A stretch of DNA of 64,000 bases from Hallerella sp964397425. GTDB lineage: Bacteria; Fibrobacterota; Fibrobacteria; Fibrobacterales; Fibrobacteraceae. The position numbers were made by a program, and so were the translations under genes. Positions within the stretch are counted from its first letter, which is position 1, and each line of letters starts with the position of its first letter. The notes under the pieces are model-generated. The model ran no database searches. It was given only the letters and a program-made list of their open reading frames with translations, and was not told where the DNA came from. Shown here one piece after another: positions 33,885 to 42,398 of this stretch. The DNA is taken from positions 453,107-517,106 of the forward strand of contig CAYNID010000001.1 in the NCBI GenBank assembly GCA_964397425.1, in the 5' to 3' direction.

Positions 33885-34231
33885 TTATCTTCCTTTTTCC
33901 TATAATATCGCTTTTTTTAGAGCAAGGAGTGTGCCAAAAAATGTAAAATTTCTTGAGAAGGTGGGGCTGCTCACGTTTTGTAGGGATTTTTGCCGTTTTT
34001 TGGGGAATTTCCGCGGAAAATGGGGGCTTCCGCCTCGCTTTTGGGGAGGTCCCGAAAGAGGAGTTTTTACAACCGTCTTCTTTTTGATACAATAATGGGA
34101 ATGTGTGTCAAATTTTCAAGACGTTTGCCGGAGCCGGGGAATTTGAAACATCTTCCGTTAAGGGAATGGGGCGCGGAGGGGTGAATCCGACGAACGCGAA
34201 GCGTCTTCCAAAAATCCTATATTTTCCGCGT
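33885..34231. other. Intergenic region between divergent sigma factor and methyltransferase genes
   Basis: About 347 bases without a credible gene. It must hold two divergent promoters: a TATTATAGG stretch just before the sigma gene on the minus strand, and TATATT at 34218 next to the methyltransferase. No riboswitch or repeat was recognised; short open frames here have no start signal. Confidence 0.5.
34218..34223 (+). promoter_or_regulatory. TATATT -10-like element 8 bases before a methyltransferase
   Basis: TATATT, then TTCCGCGT, then the ATG at 34232. No Shine-Dalgarno lies between, which points to a leaderless start. Confidence 0.45.
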
Positions 34232-35020
34232 ATGTCAATTCATGAACCAGATCAATCTGTTTGGGATAGTTTTTGGGCCCGCAAAAAAGACTTGTCCAAA
34301 GTTTATCCGGCATCGCCCACAATCATCCGGACAATCGAAAAGCATTTTCCCAACGTCAAAGGGTTGAAAATCCTTGAAGTGGGGCCGGGAACCGGTCGGG
34401 ACAGTGCGACTCTCGCGCATCGCGGCGCAGATGTTTACGTTTTGGATTTTTCCGTGGAAAGTTTGAAGACGGTTGAATCATTGCGTCTCCGGGAACATCT
34501 GGAAGACAACCTGCATTGCATCCGCGGCGACGCTTTCCACGCACCCTTTCCCGACGGGACCTTTGACCTGGTCTTTCACCAGGGACTCGCGGAACACTTC
34601 GTTAATCCCAATCCGCTGATAGCGGAAAACTTCCGCATCGTCAAGCCCGGAGGATTCCTGCTTTGCGACGTGCCGCAAACTTTCCATCTTTACACCGTCA
34701 TCAAGCACATCCTGATTGCGATGGATAAATGGTTCGCCGGTTGGGAAACCCAGTTCACCATCAACGGCTTGCGCAAATTGTTGACGCGCGCCGGGTTCGT
34801 TCCCAAGTATGAATACGGCGACTGGATGCGCCCCAATCTTTTTTACCGGATGCTCCGCGAAGCCTGCTTCAAGCTGAACGTGGAATTGCCCAAGTATCCG
34901 TTTGCCGGAACGGCGTTTCAAAAGGCGAACAACGCTTTCCTCGATGCGCTGGACCGCGTTCCCTTGGCGCGTTATACGCAGCTTTCCATCGGCATTTTGG
35001 CGGAAAAACCGCGTTCATGA
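34232..35020 (+). CDS. Class I SAM-dependent methyltransferase
   Basis: The 262-aa protein starts MSIHEPDQSVWDSFWARKKD. The SAM-binding fold shows motif I ILEVGPGTGRDSATLAHRGA (about 46-60), an acidic motif II (VLDFS) and the post-motif segment PFPDGTFDLVFHQGLAEHF (about 108-126), matching the Methyltransf_11 family. The C-terminus has no recognised substrate domain. Its stop overlaps the ATG of the membrane protein downstream by 4 bases, so they are coupled; the pair may act on a lipid or lipid-linked sugar, which is inference from context. Confidence 0.85.
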   Translation: MSIHEPDQSVWDSFWARKKDLSKVYPASPTIIRTIEKHFPNVKGLKILEVGPGTGRDSATLAHRGADVYVLDFSVESLKTVESLRLREHLEDNLHCIRGDAFHAPFPDGTFDLVFHQGLAEHFVNPNPLIAENFRIVKPGGFLLCDVPQTFHLYTVIKHILIAMDKWFAGWETQFTINGLRKLLTRAGFVPKYEYGDWMRPNLFYRMLREACFKLNVELPKYPFAGTAFQKANNAFLDALDRVPLARYTQLSIGILAEKPRS

Positions 35021-35997
35021 ACAGCCGGCTCAAGTCCTTTCTGATTTTTGCCCTGAAGCTTCTGGTCACGCTGGTTCCTTGTTACTTTGTGTACAACAAC
35101 ATCGTCGAGGCTCCGGGCTGGGATACGGGCGACATTTGGGGGCTTTTTTCAAAGTCTTCGCTGTTGCCGTTGTGCGTTGCCGTTTTGTGCCTGTTCCTTT
35201 CGAATTTTACGGGATGCCTGCAATGGAAGCTGCTGCTTTCCAAACAGAACGTCCACATGGGCTATTGGCATCTGGTGAAGCTTTACTTTGTCGGACTTTT
35301 TTTCAATAACTTCATGCCGGGAAATGTCGGCGGTGATGTGAAAAAGGTTTACGATATCCGGGTGCAGGGCGATCAGAAAACGGTCGGCGGCGGATTGACG
35401 GCGACTCTGTTCGACAGGCTTTTCGGGCTGTTCTTTTTGAACGTGCTCGCGCTCTCGGTCGGTGCGCTTTTCTTTGTCCGCGATCCGGAGCAGCGGCTGT
35501 TGCTGTTGCCGTCGCTGTGGGTCTTTTTCGGGTTTTGTTCCCTTTTCGCGGGGCTTTTCAGCCGCCGTTTGGGGCGTGTGTTCTCGTGGCTTTCCGGGAA
35601 GTTCCTGCCGCATTCGGCGCAAAATCGCTTTTTGCGTTTTCAAGAGAGGTTCCAGGGATTTCGGGATTGGCGGCTCTGGGTTCAAATAACGGTTCTTTCC
35701 GCGCTCACCCAAAGCTTGCGCGTGGTCGTGCACTTTTTTTGCGGCATCGCGATAGGCGTTTCCATCGATATTTCGTGGTATTTCTTTTTTATTCCGATGG
35801 TGGCTGTGGTGAGCGCGCTTCCGATATCCATCGGCGGATTCGGTCCGCGTGAATTGCTTGCGCAATCCCTGTTCGAACACATCGGCGTTCCCGGTCTGCA
35901 ATCGGTCTTTGTGCAGTTGCTCGCCTATTTGGCCAGCCTGGTGGTGAGCCTTGGGGGAGCGTTCTTCTTTTTGACAGAGAAAAAGAAGAACGCGTGA
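35017..35997 (+). CDS. Lysylphosphatidylglycerol synthase TM-region/flippase-like membrane protein (UPF0104 type)
   Basis: The 326-aa integral membrane protein has about eight hydrophobic segments, starting MNSRLKSFLIFALKLLVTLVP. The family-typical segments are FFNNFMPGNVGGDVKKVYD (about 95-112) and the C-terminal LPISIGGFGPRELL (about 267-280), characteristic of the LPG_synthase_TM/YbhN-like family. Relatives either flip lipids or form the membrane half of MprF, but there is no soluble lysyltransferase domain here. It is coupled to the preceding methyltransferase and convergent with the helicase-acyltransferase gene, only 28 bases away. Confidence 0.85.
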   Translation: MNSRLKSFLIFALKLLVTLVPCYFVYNNIVEAPGWDTGDIWGLFSKSSLLPLCVAVLCLFLSNFTGCLQWKLLLSKQNVHMGYWHLVKLYFVGLFFNNFMPGNVGGDVKKVYDIRVQGDQKTVGGGLTATLFDRLFGLFFLNVLALSVGALFFVRDPEQRLLLLPSLWVFFGFCSLFAGLFSRRLGRVFSWLSGKFLPHSAQNRFLRFQERFQGFRDWRLWVQITVLSALTQSLRVVVHFFCGIAIGVSIDISWYFFFIPMVAVVSALPISIGGFGPRELLAQSLFEHIGVPGLQSVFVQLLAYLASLVVSLGGAFFFLTEKKKNA

Positions 35998-36025
35998 ACG
36001 TTTTCGCGCGCCGTCCTTTTTGCAA

Positions 36026-38203
36026 TCAGGATTTTGACTGGGCGGCGTTCTGGAACAGGGCGAACACGCGCGGGGCGAGTTCCGTTTTGGGGTTTACGGA
36101 TTTTTCGGCGGAAAGGCTTTTGACGTCGATGGGTTCCATGACGGTCGAGCGGACTTGAACCTTTCCGGCGGATTTCCGGGATTCCCACGTGTTCCGGGAA
36201 CCTTGGATGTAAATCGGCAAAATGATGGCGTCTAAATCGGCTGCCAGCCGGAACGCTCCGCTTTTGAACGCGTGCACGGCTCCATCCTTGCTGCGCGTCC
36301 CCTCGGGAAAGATGAAGACGTGGGGAGCTTCGTTCGAAGATTCTATCCGCTTTTTCAATTCGACGCCTGCCCGCGGATTTTTCCGGTCCAAAAAGACGCA
36401 GTGCAATTGTTTCATCCAGAAATTCAAAAAGGGAATGTAAGTCAGGGTCTTTTTCGCCATGAAACCGATGGTTCTGCCCAGGGTCAAAAAGACGATGGGA
36501 ATGTCGAAATAGGACTGGTGATTTCCGACGACGACGACGGGGCGGCTCCAGTCAACACGGGAAAGCGCGGACTGGTTTTCGATGTCTATCTGGACGCGGA
36601 GAACGCGGAAGCAGAACCTGGTGAAGGTTTGTACCCGGAATTCCACCCAGGCGGAAATCGATTTGCGCAGAAAAAGGCAGCGGAAAAGGAACGGGGGCAT
36701 GGCGAACAGCATGTAACCCAAAATCAGGACGATGGCGCGAATCTTGAACAAGAACAGTGGCATGGTCGATTTCTCCGGAAGCGGATGCTCTAGGAATTTG
36801 AGAAAGCGTGACGGCTTGAATTCGGTTAATCGGCCTTTCCAAAACCGGCGTTTGCAATATAGCAAAATGAGGCACGCCTCTGCGCGGGTCACTCCCACGT
36901 AAAACAGGCGTTTTTCTTCTTCGAGCTGCCGTTTCCGCTCTTTTCGGGAACCTTCGCATTCGCCGGGGGTCAGGGATTCGGCGAGGCCCGCGTAAAAAAC
37001 GACTGTGTATTGGAGACCTTTTGAACCGTGGACGGTTTCAATGTGTACGCCGGGGATTTCCGGCGTTTCGGCGTCTTCTGCGCGGAAAATGGGAATGCGG
37101 AAACTGTCCAGCGCTTCTTCGTAATAAAGGCGCTGCCGGTTGTAGCGGACCAAAATGGCGAAATGGGTGTAATCCAAATCATACGCTTCGCGCAATTCGC
37201 GGATTTTCGAAACGATTCGGAGGATTTCCGTCTGCGGATTCTCGCTAGTCCAAAGTTCCGGCGTTCTGTTCTCGGCAAATAACGGCGCGTTCGAGCGGTT
37301 GCCTGCCCGCAGCGTCTTGCGGAGGAGAAGCGGCTTGCTTTCAAAAATCCGGTTGGCGAGGTAAAGGACCTGGGGGACGGAACGGTAATTCCATTCGAGG
37401 CGCAACAGCGTGGACCGGGGAAAGTCCCTGCAAAAGCGGAAGACGTTGCCGATATCCGCGCCGCGGAATCCGTAAATGGCCTGGTCGTCGTCTCCAACGG
37501 CGAAAAGGTTCCGGTTTTCGCCGAGGATGGCGCGCACGAGCTTGTATTGCGACGGGTTGATGTCTTGGTATTCGTCGACAAGGACTTCCCGGTAGCGCTG
37601 CTGAATTTCTGCCCGCACGTCGGCATTTCGCAAAATCAGGCTGGTCGACAGGTAAATGAGGTCTTCGAAAACGATTTTTCCCGAATTCAAAACGCCGTTC
37701 CGGATGGGCGAGAGTTTGCGGACGAGACCGGGGGGAAGTTCCGGGTTGAAAAGCTCATCGCGCGGGAGCTTCTCCGGGGAAATCCGGTGCTCCACCAGCG
37801 CGCAGGCGAAATGTTCTCCGGCGTTTTCCGAGGGGCGCGGCGCTTTGTGAAATCCGGCCAGTTCCCATCCGAATTTTTCGCCGAACTTTTCGCGGAGAAT
37901 CGCATAGGCCAGCGAATGGAACGTGCTCAGTCGGATATTGGCTGCGGGGAACAGCTTTTGGACGCGCTCCCGCATTTCGGCAGCCGCCTTGGCGGTGAAG
38001 GTCAGCGCGAGCAGGGATTCGGGCACGGCTCCTTGTAAAATCCGCCACTGAATCCGGCGGGTGAGCACGGAGGTCTTTCCGGAGCCTGCGGCGGCGAGAA
38101 TCAACAAGGGACCGTCTTTTTGATGGTTGAAGAGGACGGCGCGCCTCTGGTCGCTGTTGAGACCGTGCAAAATCTGAAATTCCATTTCGCTTCTGGTGTC
38201 CAT
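36026..38203 (-). CDS. Fusion of UvrD/Rep-type helicase with 1-acylglycerol-3-phosphate acyltransferase (PlsC)
   Basis: A single 725-aa frame; the start MDTRSEMEFQIL is chosen because AAAGGA lies just upstream. Residues 1-475 are an SF1A helicase: GLNSDQRRAV (Q-like motif), AAAGSGKT with K43, TFTAKAAAEMRER, EYQDINPSQYK (motif II), DDDQAIYGFRGA (motif III), WNYRS, then VHGSKGLQYTVVF and YVGVTRAEA (motifs V and VI). From M481 the protein is a full PlsC: NHQSYFD (catalytic H-x4-D), FPEGTRSKDG, and a hydrophobic N-terminal helix. The PlsC part is about 245 aa, a normal length. GGAG sits 9 bases before the internal ATG at 36763, so PlsC may also be made alone. No stop separates the two. Confidence 0.8.
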   Translation of the reverse strand: MDTRSEMEFQILHGLNSDQRRAVLFNHQKDGPLLILAAAGSGKTSVLTRRIQWRILQGAVPESLLALTFTAKAAAEMRERVQKLFPAANIRLSTFHSLAYAILREKFGEKFGWELAGFHKAPRPSENAGEHFACALVEHRISPEKLPRDELFNPELPPGLVRKLSPIRNGVLNSGKIVFEDLIYLSTSLILRNADVRAEIQQRYREVLVDEYQDINPSQYKLVRAILGENRNLFAVGDDDQAIYGFRGADIGNVFRFCRDFPRSTLLRLEWNYRSVPQVLYLANRIFESKPLLLRKTLRAGNRSNAPLFAENRTPELWTSENPQTEILRIVSKIRELREAYDLDYTHFAILVRYNRQRLYYEEALDSFRIPIFRAEDAETPEIPGVHIETVHGSKGLQYTVVFYAGLAESLTPGECEGSRKERKRQLEEEKRLFYVGVTRAEACLILLYCKRRFWKGRLTEFKPSRFLKFLEHPLPEKSTMPLFLFKIRAIVLILGYMLFAMPPFLFRCLFLRKSISAWVEFRVQTFTRFCFRVLRVQIDIENQSALSRVDWSRPVVVVGNHQSYFDIPIVFLTLGRTIGFMAKKTLTYIPFLNFWMKQLHCVFLDRKNPRAGVELKKRIESSNEAPHVFIFPEGTRSKDGAVHAFKSGAFRLAADLDAIILPIYIQGSRNTWESRKSAGKVQVRSTVMEPIDVKSLSAEKSVNPKTELAPRVFALFQNAAQSKS

Positions 38204-38551
38204 GGGCATCCTTTGAAAAGTGTCTAGGGAATAGACGTTTTGTGGGCGGAAAAGAAGAAGCTTTTTTTTGCTGGGCAGATTTTTTTTGCCGGGTATAAGT
38301 TTGAATGTGGATTTTTGGCAAGGGGTTTTCGCCAAAATATCTGTGGATAGATTGTGATTTTGACTGGAATATGCACGGGTGTGTTTGGGGCATTGTTTGG
38401 GCTGTAATTGCCCATAAAAAGGATTCCCCTTAAATTTGGCAAATATCGCCGTTTTCCGCTTTTTTTGAAAAATTTTCGCCCTTTTGGGCTGTTTTAGTTA
38501 AATTGCAGGGCGAAAATAGGGAAAAACTTTTTGGTGTGTCTTTAGGTCGAA
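38204..38551. other. AT-rich region upstream of dnaA with DnaA-box-like sites
   Basis: 348 bases between the divergent helicase gene and dnaA, with several poly-T and poly-A runs. TGTGGATAG at 38342 matches the DnaA box (TGTGNATAA) at 8 of 9 bases, and TGTGGATTT at 38306 at 7 of 9, both in the same orientation. These could serve dnaA autoregulation. Too few good boxes are visible to call this oriC. Confidence 0.4.
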
Positions 38552-39991
38552 ATGTCGATAGATAATGTGATCCGTTTGTCAGAAGTTCAGCGGGACCTGT
38601 GGTCCTCTGTTCTCGCTTGTTTGCGCAATACACTTTCTTCTGCCGCGGTCGAGATGTGGTTCGGGAACATTCGACTGGACTCGGTGGAAGGGGATTGTGC
38701 GAAGTTGGTCGCAGCGAACGATCTGGTGGTCACATGGATCAATGGGCACTTCCAAGAGGCCCTGCTCGACGCGCTCCGTAAAGTTTCGGAGGGCGTTTCC
38801 CGGTACGAAATTTCCGTTGCCGCCAAAAGCCAGCCCGCACCCGTCCTTTCCCTGTCGTCTCCAGAAACGCCTTCGGTCGTACGAAAGCCGAAATTCAGCC
38901 GGGAAGAGCGTGAAAATGCGCTGACTCTGGCGTCTTTTTATCCGGGATATTCTTTTGACACCTTTGTCGAGGGCGAATCGAACCAGCTGGCGTTGACCAT
39001 GTGCCGCACCATTGCCGAAAATCCGCGGGAATGTACGATGAATCCGTTTTTCCTTTTTGGAAAAACGGGAGTCGGAAAAACCCACCTGCTCCAGTCGATT
39101 GGCCGTTACGCTATCAAATACGGAACCGCGCCCCGGGTCGTTTTCCAGACGGCGGAACGTTTTCTGAAAGACTTCATGTTGACGCAGACATCGGCGTCGC
39201 GAGAAGACCGCGCCGAGGCGTTCTCGAAATTGCGCTACACCTACGAAGAACCGCAGCTGTTGCTTTTGGACGATATCCAAGTTCTGGCGGGAATTGGCCG
39301 CGGAGCGACGGAAAAGGCTCTGTTCGACGTGTTGCAAAAGCGTGTTTCCGAGGGGCGGCAAACCGTTTTTTGCGCCGACAGGCGTCCTTCCGAAATTCCC
39401 AATCTGTACGAGGGATTTTCCCGGTTCGATTCGAACGTCGTTGCCGTGAACACGCCCGACTTGAAGACCCGTTTGAACATTTTCCGCAAAAAAGCCAAAG
39501 ATTTGCAAATCCCGGAAGAAGAGCGTGAACGCATCTTTCATTGGGCGGCGACCCATCAGCAGGGGAATGTCCGTGAAATCGAAGGCATCGTGACAAAGCT
39601 GTTCGCCTACCAGGATCTGCTGGGAGTGAACTTGACTCTGGAATCCTTCAAGGAACTCTGCGGTTCCTGCAACATCGCGTCGTCCGCGGAAATGTCGGAC
39701 CGGCAGCTTCCGACCATCCAGTCCATTAAAGAAGTCGTCGCCCTTTCGTATAAAATTTCGGTGGAATCTCTCCGGGCGAACACCCGGGTCCAGTCGATTT
39801 CGTATCCGCGGAAAGTGGCGATGTACCTTTGCCGCGAATTGACAAAAGAATCCCTTTCGAACATCGGATTCCATTTTGGGCGGGACTATTCGACGGTCAT
39901 TGCAAATATCAAGTCGGTCGAACGCGAAATGCGCCGTGAACCGGAATTTGCCGAAAAAGTCGAAAAATTGAAGGAATCGTTTTCCATTTGA
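38552..39991 (+). CDS. dnaA: Chromosomal replication initiator protein DnaA
   Basis: DnaA binds origin DnaA boxes and opens the duplex with ATP. The 479-aa protein has domain I (about 12-85, LWSSVLACLRNTLSSAAVEMWF), a short linker, and AAA+ domain III with FGKTGVGKTHLLQSIG (Walker A, about 170-185) and LLLLDDIQVLAG (Walker B, about 233-244). Domain IV carries the box-binding signature, seen as SYPRKVAMYLCRELTKESL and FHFGRDYSTVIANI. The signature reads GRDYSTV where GRDHTTV is usual, and one glycine of the FGGRDH loop is missing. Neighbours are not dnaN/recF/gyrB. Its ATG follows a weak AGGT. Confidence 0.93.
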   Translation: MSIDNVIRLSEVQRDLWSSVLACLRNTLSSAAVEMWFGNIRLDSVEGDCAKLVAANDLVVTWINGHFQEALLDALRKVSEGVSRYEISVAAKSQPAPVLSLSSPETPSVVRKPKFSREERENALTLASFYPGYSFDTFVEGESNQLALTMCRTIAENPRECTMNPFFLFGKTGVGKTHLLQSIGRYAIKYGTAPRVVFQTAERFLKDFMLTQTSASREDRAEAFSKLRYTYEEPQLLLLDDIQVLAGIGRGATEKALFDVLQKRVSEGRQTVFCADRRPSEIPNLYEGFSRFDSNVVAVNTPDLKTRLNIFRKKAKDLQIPEEERERIFHWAATHQQGNVREIEGIVTKLFAYQDLLGVNLTLESFKELCGSCNIASSAEMSDRQLPTIQSIKEVVALSYKISVESLRANTRVQSISYPRKVAMYLCRELTKESLSNIGFHFGRDYSTVIANIKSVEREMRREPEFAEKVEKLKESFSI

Positions 39992-39996
39992 TGTTT

Positions 39997-40021
39997 AAAA
40001 CGGTCAAAAAAGCCGTTTTTT
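39997..40021 (+). terminator. Weak terminator of dnaA
   Basis: AAAACGG pairs with CCGTTTT around a 9-base loop and is followed by TT. It lies directly after the dnaA stop. Confidence 0.6.
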
Positions 40022-40078
40022 ACCTTTCCCTGTTTCCTTTTTTTTACGCTAAAGCGCGGAATTGTATAAATTTATAGC

Positions 40079-40603
40079 GTGGAAAAAAGTGTTCTGGCAA
40101 AATGCGGTTATACGCTTGTTGAAGTCCTGACTGTCGTTGCGATGATTGGGATTCTTTCGGCTATGGGCTATGGCGGTTTGCAGGGCGCCATTGCGAACAG
40201 TCGCGTCAAGGATGCCGCCTTTAATTTGGCCGCTTACGCAGAATCGACAGCCAACCGGGCGCGGCAACTCAACGATACGCTCTGCGTCAAAAAGAAAACG
40301 GACAAAATGCTCGTGACGTATCGGTCGAGCTGTGCGAACTCGGATTCCGGGGATCCCATCGACAGTTTGGAAATGGTCGTGGGGGTTTCCCTGGTGGACG
40401 CTTCGGTCGAGGGCTTGCCCGGGGAAAACTGGGCTGCCGGCGCGGACTTTATTCCCCGATTCGGCCTTTCGGCGATGCCATTTGAAGGTTACTGGGCGGC
40501 GAAATACGGGAATGAAGATCTTTACGGAGCCGCGGTCAAGGAAAAAATGAAAAATGCGATTCTCCCCCAAAAAGGTTCTTCTGGCGGATTCAGCGATTTG
40601 TGA
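40079..40603 (+). CDS. Type IV/type II pseudopilin (GspH-like)
   Basis: The 174-aa protein begins at a GTG (MEKSVLAKCGYTLVEVLTVVAM) 8 bases after TATAAA. The prepilin peptidase site is G before YTLVE, with glutamate at position +5 and a hydrophobic helix of about 20 residues (VEVLTVVAMIGILSAMGYGG). The remaining 140 residues form a small soluble domain with a Cys pair (SSCANSDSGD). The arrangement with three further prepilin genes suggests minor-pilin roles GspH/FimT-like. It is first in the pilin operon, 8 bases before the next gene. Confidence 0.85.
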   Translation: MEKSVLAKCGYTLVEVLTVVAMIGILSAMGYGGLQGAIANSRVKDAAFNLAAYAESTANRARQLNDTLCVKKKTDKMLVTYRSSCANSDSGDPIDSLEMVVGVSLVDASVEGLPGENWAAGADFIPRFGLSAMPFEGYWAAKYGNEDLYGAAVKEKMKNAILPQKGSSGGFSDL

Positions 40604-40610
40604 GGCTCCC

Positions 40611-41069
40611 ATGGATCTGGCGTTCAAGAATAAAATGAAAAAGGGAATCGGCATCATGGAAGTGCTTGTCGCGATTGCCGTTTTGGGATTCTTGTATTTG
40701 GCGGTGAACAATTTGCAATCCGGCAACCGCGAAACGCTGCTGCGCATCCGCGGACGGGACGGAGCAGTCGAAGTCGCCCAGCAGGTGATAGATTCGCTCA
40801 GCCGCGTGGGATTGACCTCGCTGCAGGATACGGTGAAAATCGAAGACATTCCGCGGACATGGCGGGGGCAGCCCGGCCTGATTTCGCACGATATGACGGT
40901 CCTTTACGACGCCGTTATCGCCGTCTCTCCGGATTCCGCTTTCACCGCGACGGATTCTTCGGAATACGACAAAGTTTCCCATGTGTATGCCAAACGGATT
41001 GATGTGACTGTTTCGTGGCCATTTAAAAGTTCGACGCAGTCCATTCAAATATCGAGGATTCTCCGATGA
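40611..41069 (+). CDS. Minor pseudopilin (GspI/PilV-like)
   Basis: The 152-aa protein starts MDLAFKNKMKKGIGIMEVL, with GAGG upstream. The prepilin site is G before IGIME, glutamate at +5, then a hydrophobic helix (VLVAIAVLGFLYLAVNNL). The soluble domain is short (about 120 residues) and ends YAKRIDVTVSWPFKSSTQ, typical of GspI/PilV where a beta-strand follows a helix. Its stop overlaps the next start by 4 bases (ATGA), so translation is coupled. Confidence 0.82.
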   Translation: MDLAFKNKMKKGIGIMEVLVAIAVLGFLYLAVNNLQSGNRETLLRIRGRDGAVEVAQQVIDSLSRVGLTSLQDTVKIEDIPRTWRGQPGLISHDMTVLYDAVIAVSPDSAFTATDSSEYDKVSHVYAKRIDVTVSWPFKSSTQSIQISRILR

Positions 41070-42388
41070 AAAAGAGCGGCTTCACGTTGATGGAACTGGT
41101 TGTTTACATCGCGATGATAGGCATCGTGGTTTTGATTGCTGGCGAGGCCTTTTCGAACAGCACCAAGTTCCGCGTGCGCACCCAGAACATGCTCAAAGCG
41201 TCGGAAGAAGCGGCGAATGTGGCGGCGATTTTCCGGGACGACGTTTCGCAAATGGGGGCGAAGAGTTCAAAAGAAGAGTCTGCCATGGCGACTGCAGATG
41301 TGTTTTACGTGGCGAATGTGGATAAAATTTACATGGATCCGTTCAATGCGGACAAATCCCAGGCGGATTCTTCTTCGTTTTTGATTGAAAACGACAGCGC
41401 GCTCACGTTTCGCCGGATGCGTTATGACCATGACGGTTCTTTTGTCTCCATCGAAGAAGTTTCGTGGTATGTCGAAAATGAAACGCTTTACCGCACGTGC
41501 AAAGTCCTAGAAAAAAGTCCCGGTTATTCTTTTGCCGCGGACGATCCCTGCTCCAAATCAGACGATCCGGAAGCGGTGGAAATGGCGACGGGCGTGGAAC
41601 GTTTCCAGGTGCTGCCCGGACTTCCCATCATTCGGACGAATGCCGCGTCTGCCGATTTCAAAACGGTCCAGATGTTCCCTCCCGAAGGCACGGAAGAATT
41701 TGACTTTGCGGGGCGCTATGGCGAAACGGATTACCTGATGACGCAAATTGGAAAAGGCGGAAAGTCGGTGAAAATTTCGGGATTTACGACCAATTACGAT
41801 GCGGAATCGGGAGAAATTGTCGCCGGCGGTAAAAAGGTGAACCAGATTTTTGCAACGACAAATACGGGAAGTGCCGCCAGTTGGAAACAGCAGTGCGCTC
41901 AGGATGACAATCATTTTACGTTCATTCCGGGCGTTTTGTACGAAATTTCCTTTGAACTGGAAGCGCTGAACGATGAAATGCGCACCTTTGTTCCCGGACG
42001 CGACCACATGGCTGTCGGATTTCGCCTGGTGAACGGAAAGCGGCCTGCCGCCATTGACGACTTCATGTTTTATCCGCCGACAGGCGATGAATCCACGGCG
42101 GCGCGGAAAATGCGCTTTACGGTTCCCGATACGGTGAAAAACGCCTGTCTGGCCTTTACATTTGCCAGCTATTCTCCGATGATGGCGAAAGGCTCGATGA
42201 ACATCGGGCATTTGACGCTCAAACGGGTGGCGCAATTCGGCTATGAATTTGATGCAACGAAAGAATTGAAAGTGGCGGACAAACAAAACGTGAAAGCGCT
42301 GCAGTTGTCGTTAATCATCAACAGGCGAAACGAAACGGGGAACGATTCGATTATCGTGCCGGTTCCCAGCAACGGTCCCAGGGACTGA
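41066..42388 (+). CDS. Minor pseudopilin (GspJ/PilW-like) with extended domain
   Basis: At 440 aa it is roughly twice the usual GspJ length. The N-terminus MKKSGFTLMELVVYIAM has the G/FTLME prepilin site. The first 190 residues are GspJ/PilW-like (SNSTKFRVRTQNMLKAS, SWYVENETLYRTCKVLE). Residues of about 190-415 add a beta-rich module, with FTTNYDAESGEIVAGG and YEISFELEALNDEM, resembling a jelly-roll carbohydrate-binding domain inserted before the final GspJ-like strand. The inserted domain makes the protein a candidate for an exposed tip component. It lies 10 bases before the giant pilin gene. Confidence 0.78.
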   Translation: MKKSGFTLMELVVYIAMIGIVVLIAGEAFSNSTKFRVRTQNMLKASEEAANVAAIFRDDVSQMGAKSSKEESAMATADVFYVANVDKIYMDPFNADKSQADSSSFLIENDSALTFRRMRYDHDGSFVSIEEVSWYVENETLYRTCKVLEKSPGYSFAADDPCSKSDDPEAVEMATGVERFQVLPGLPIIRTNAASADFKTVQMFPPEGTEEFDFAGRYGETDYLMTQIGKGGKSVKISGFTTNYDAESGEIVAGGKKVNQIFATTNTGSAASWKQQCAQDDNHFTFIPGVLYEISFELEALNDEMRTFVPGRDHMAVGFRLVNGKRPAAIDDFMFYPPTGDESTAARKMRFTVPDTVKNACLAFTFASYSPMMAKGSMNIGHLTLKRVAQFGYEFDATKELKVADKQNVKALQLSLIINRRNETGNDSIIVPVPSNGPRD

Positions 42389-42398
42389 GCGAGGCTTT

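Noticed and set aside
38204..38551. Chromosome origin oriC
   Set aside because: Only one 8-of-9 DnaA box and one 7-of-9 site are visible; too weak to claim, and neighbours are not the usual origin genes.
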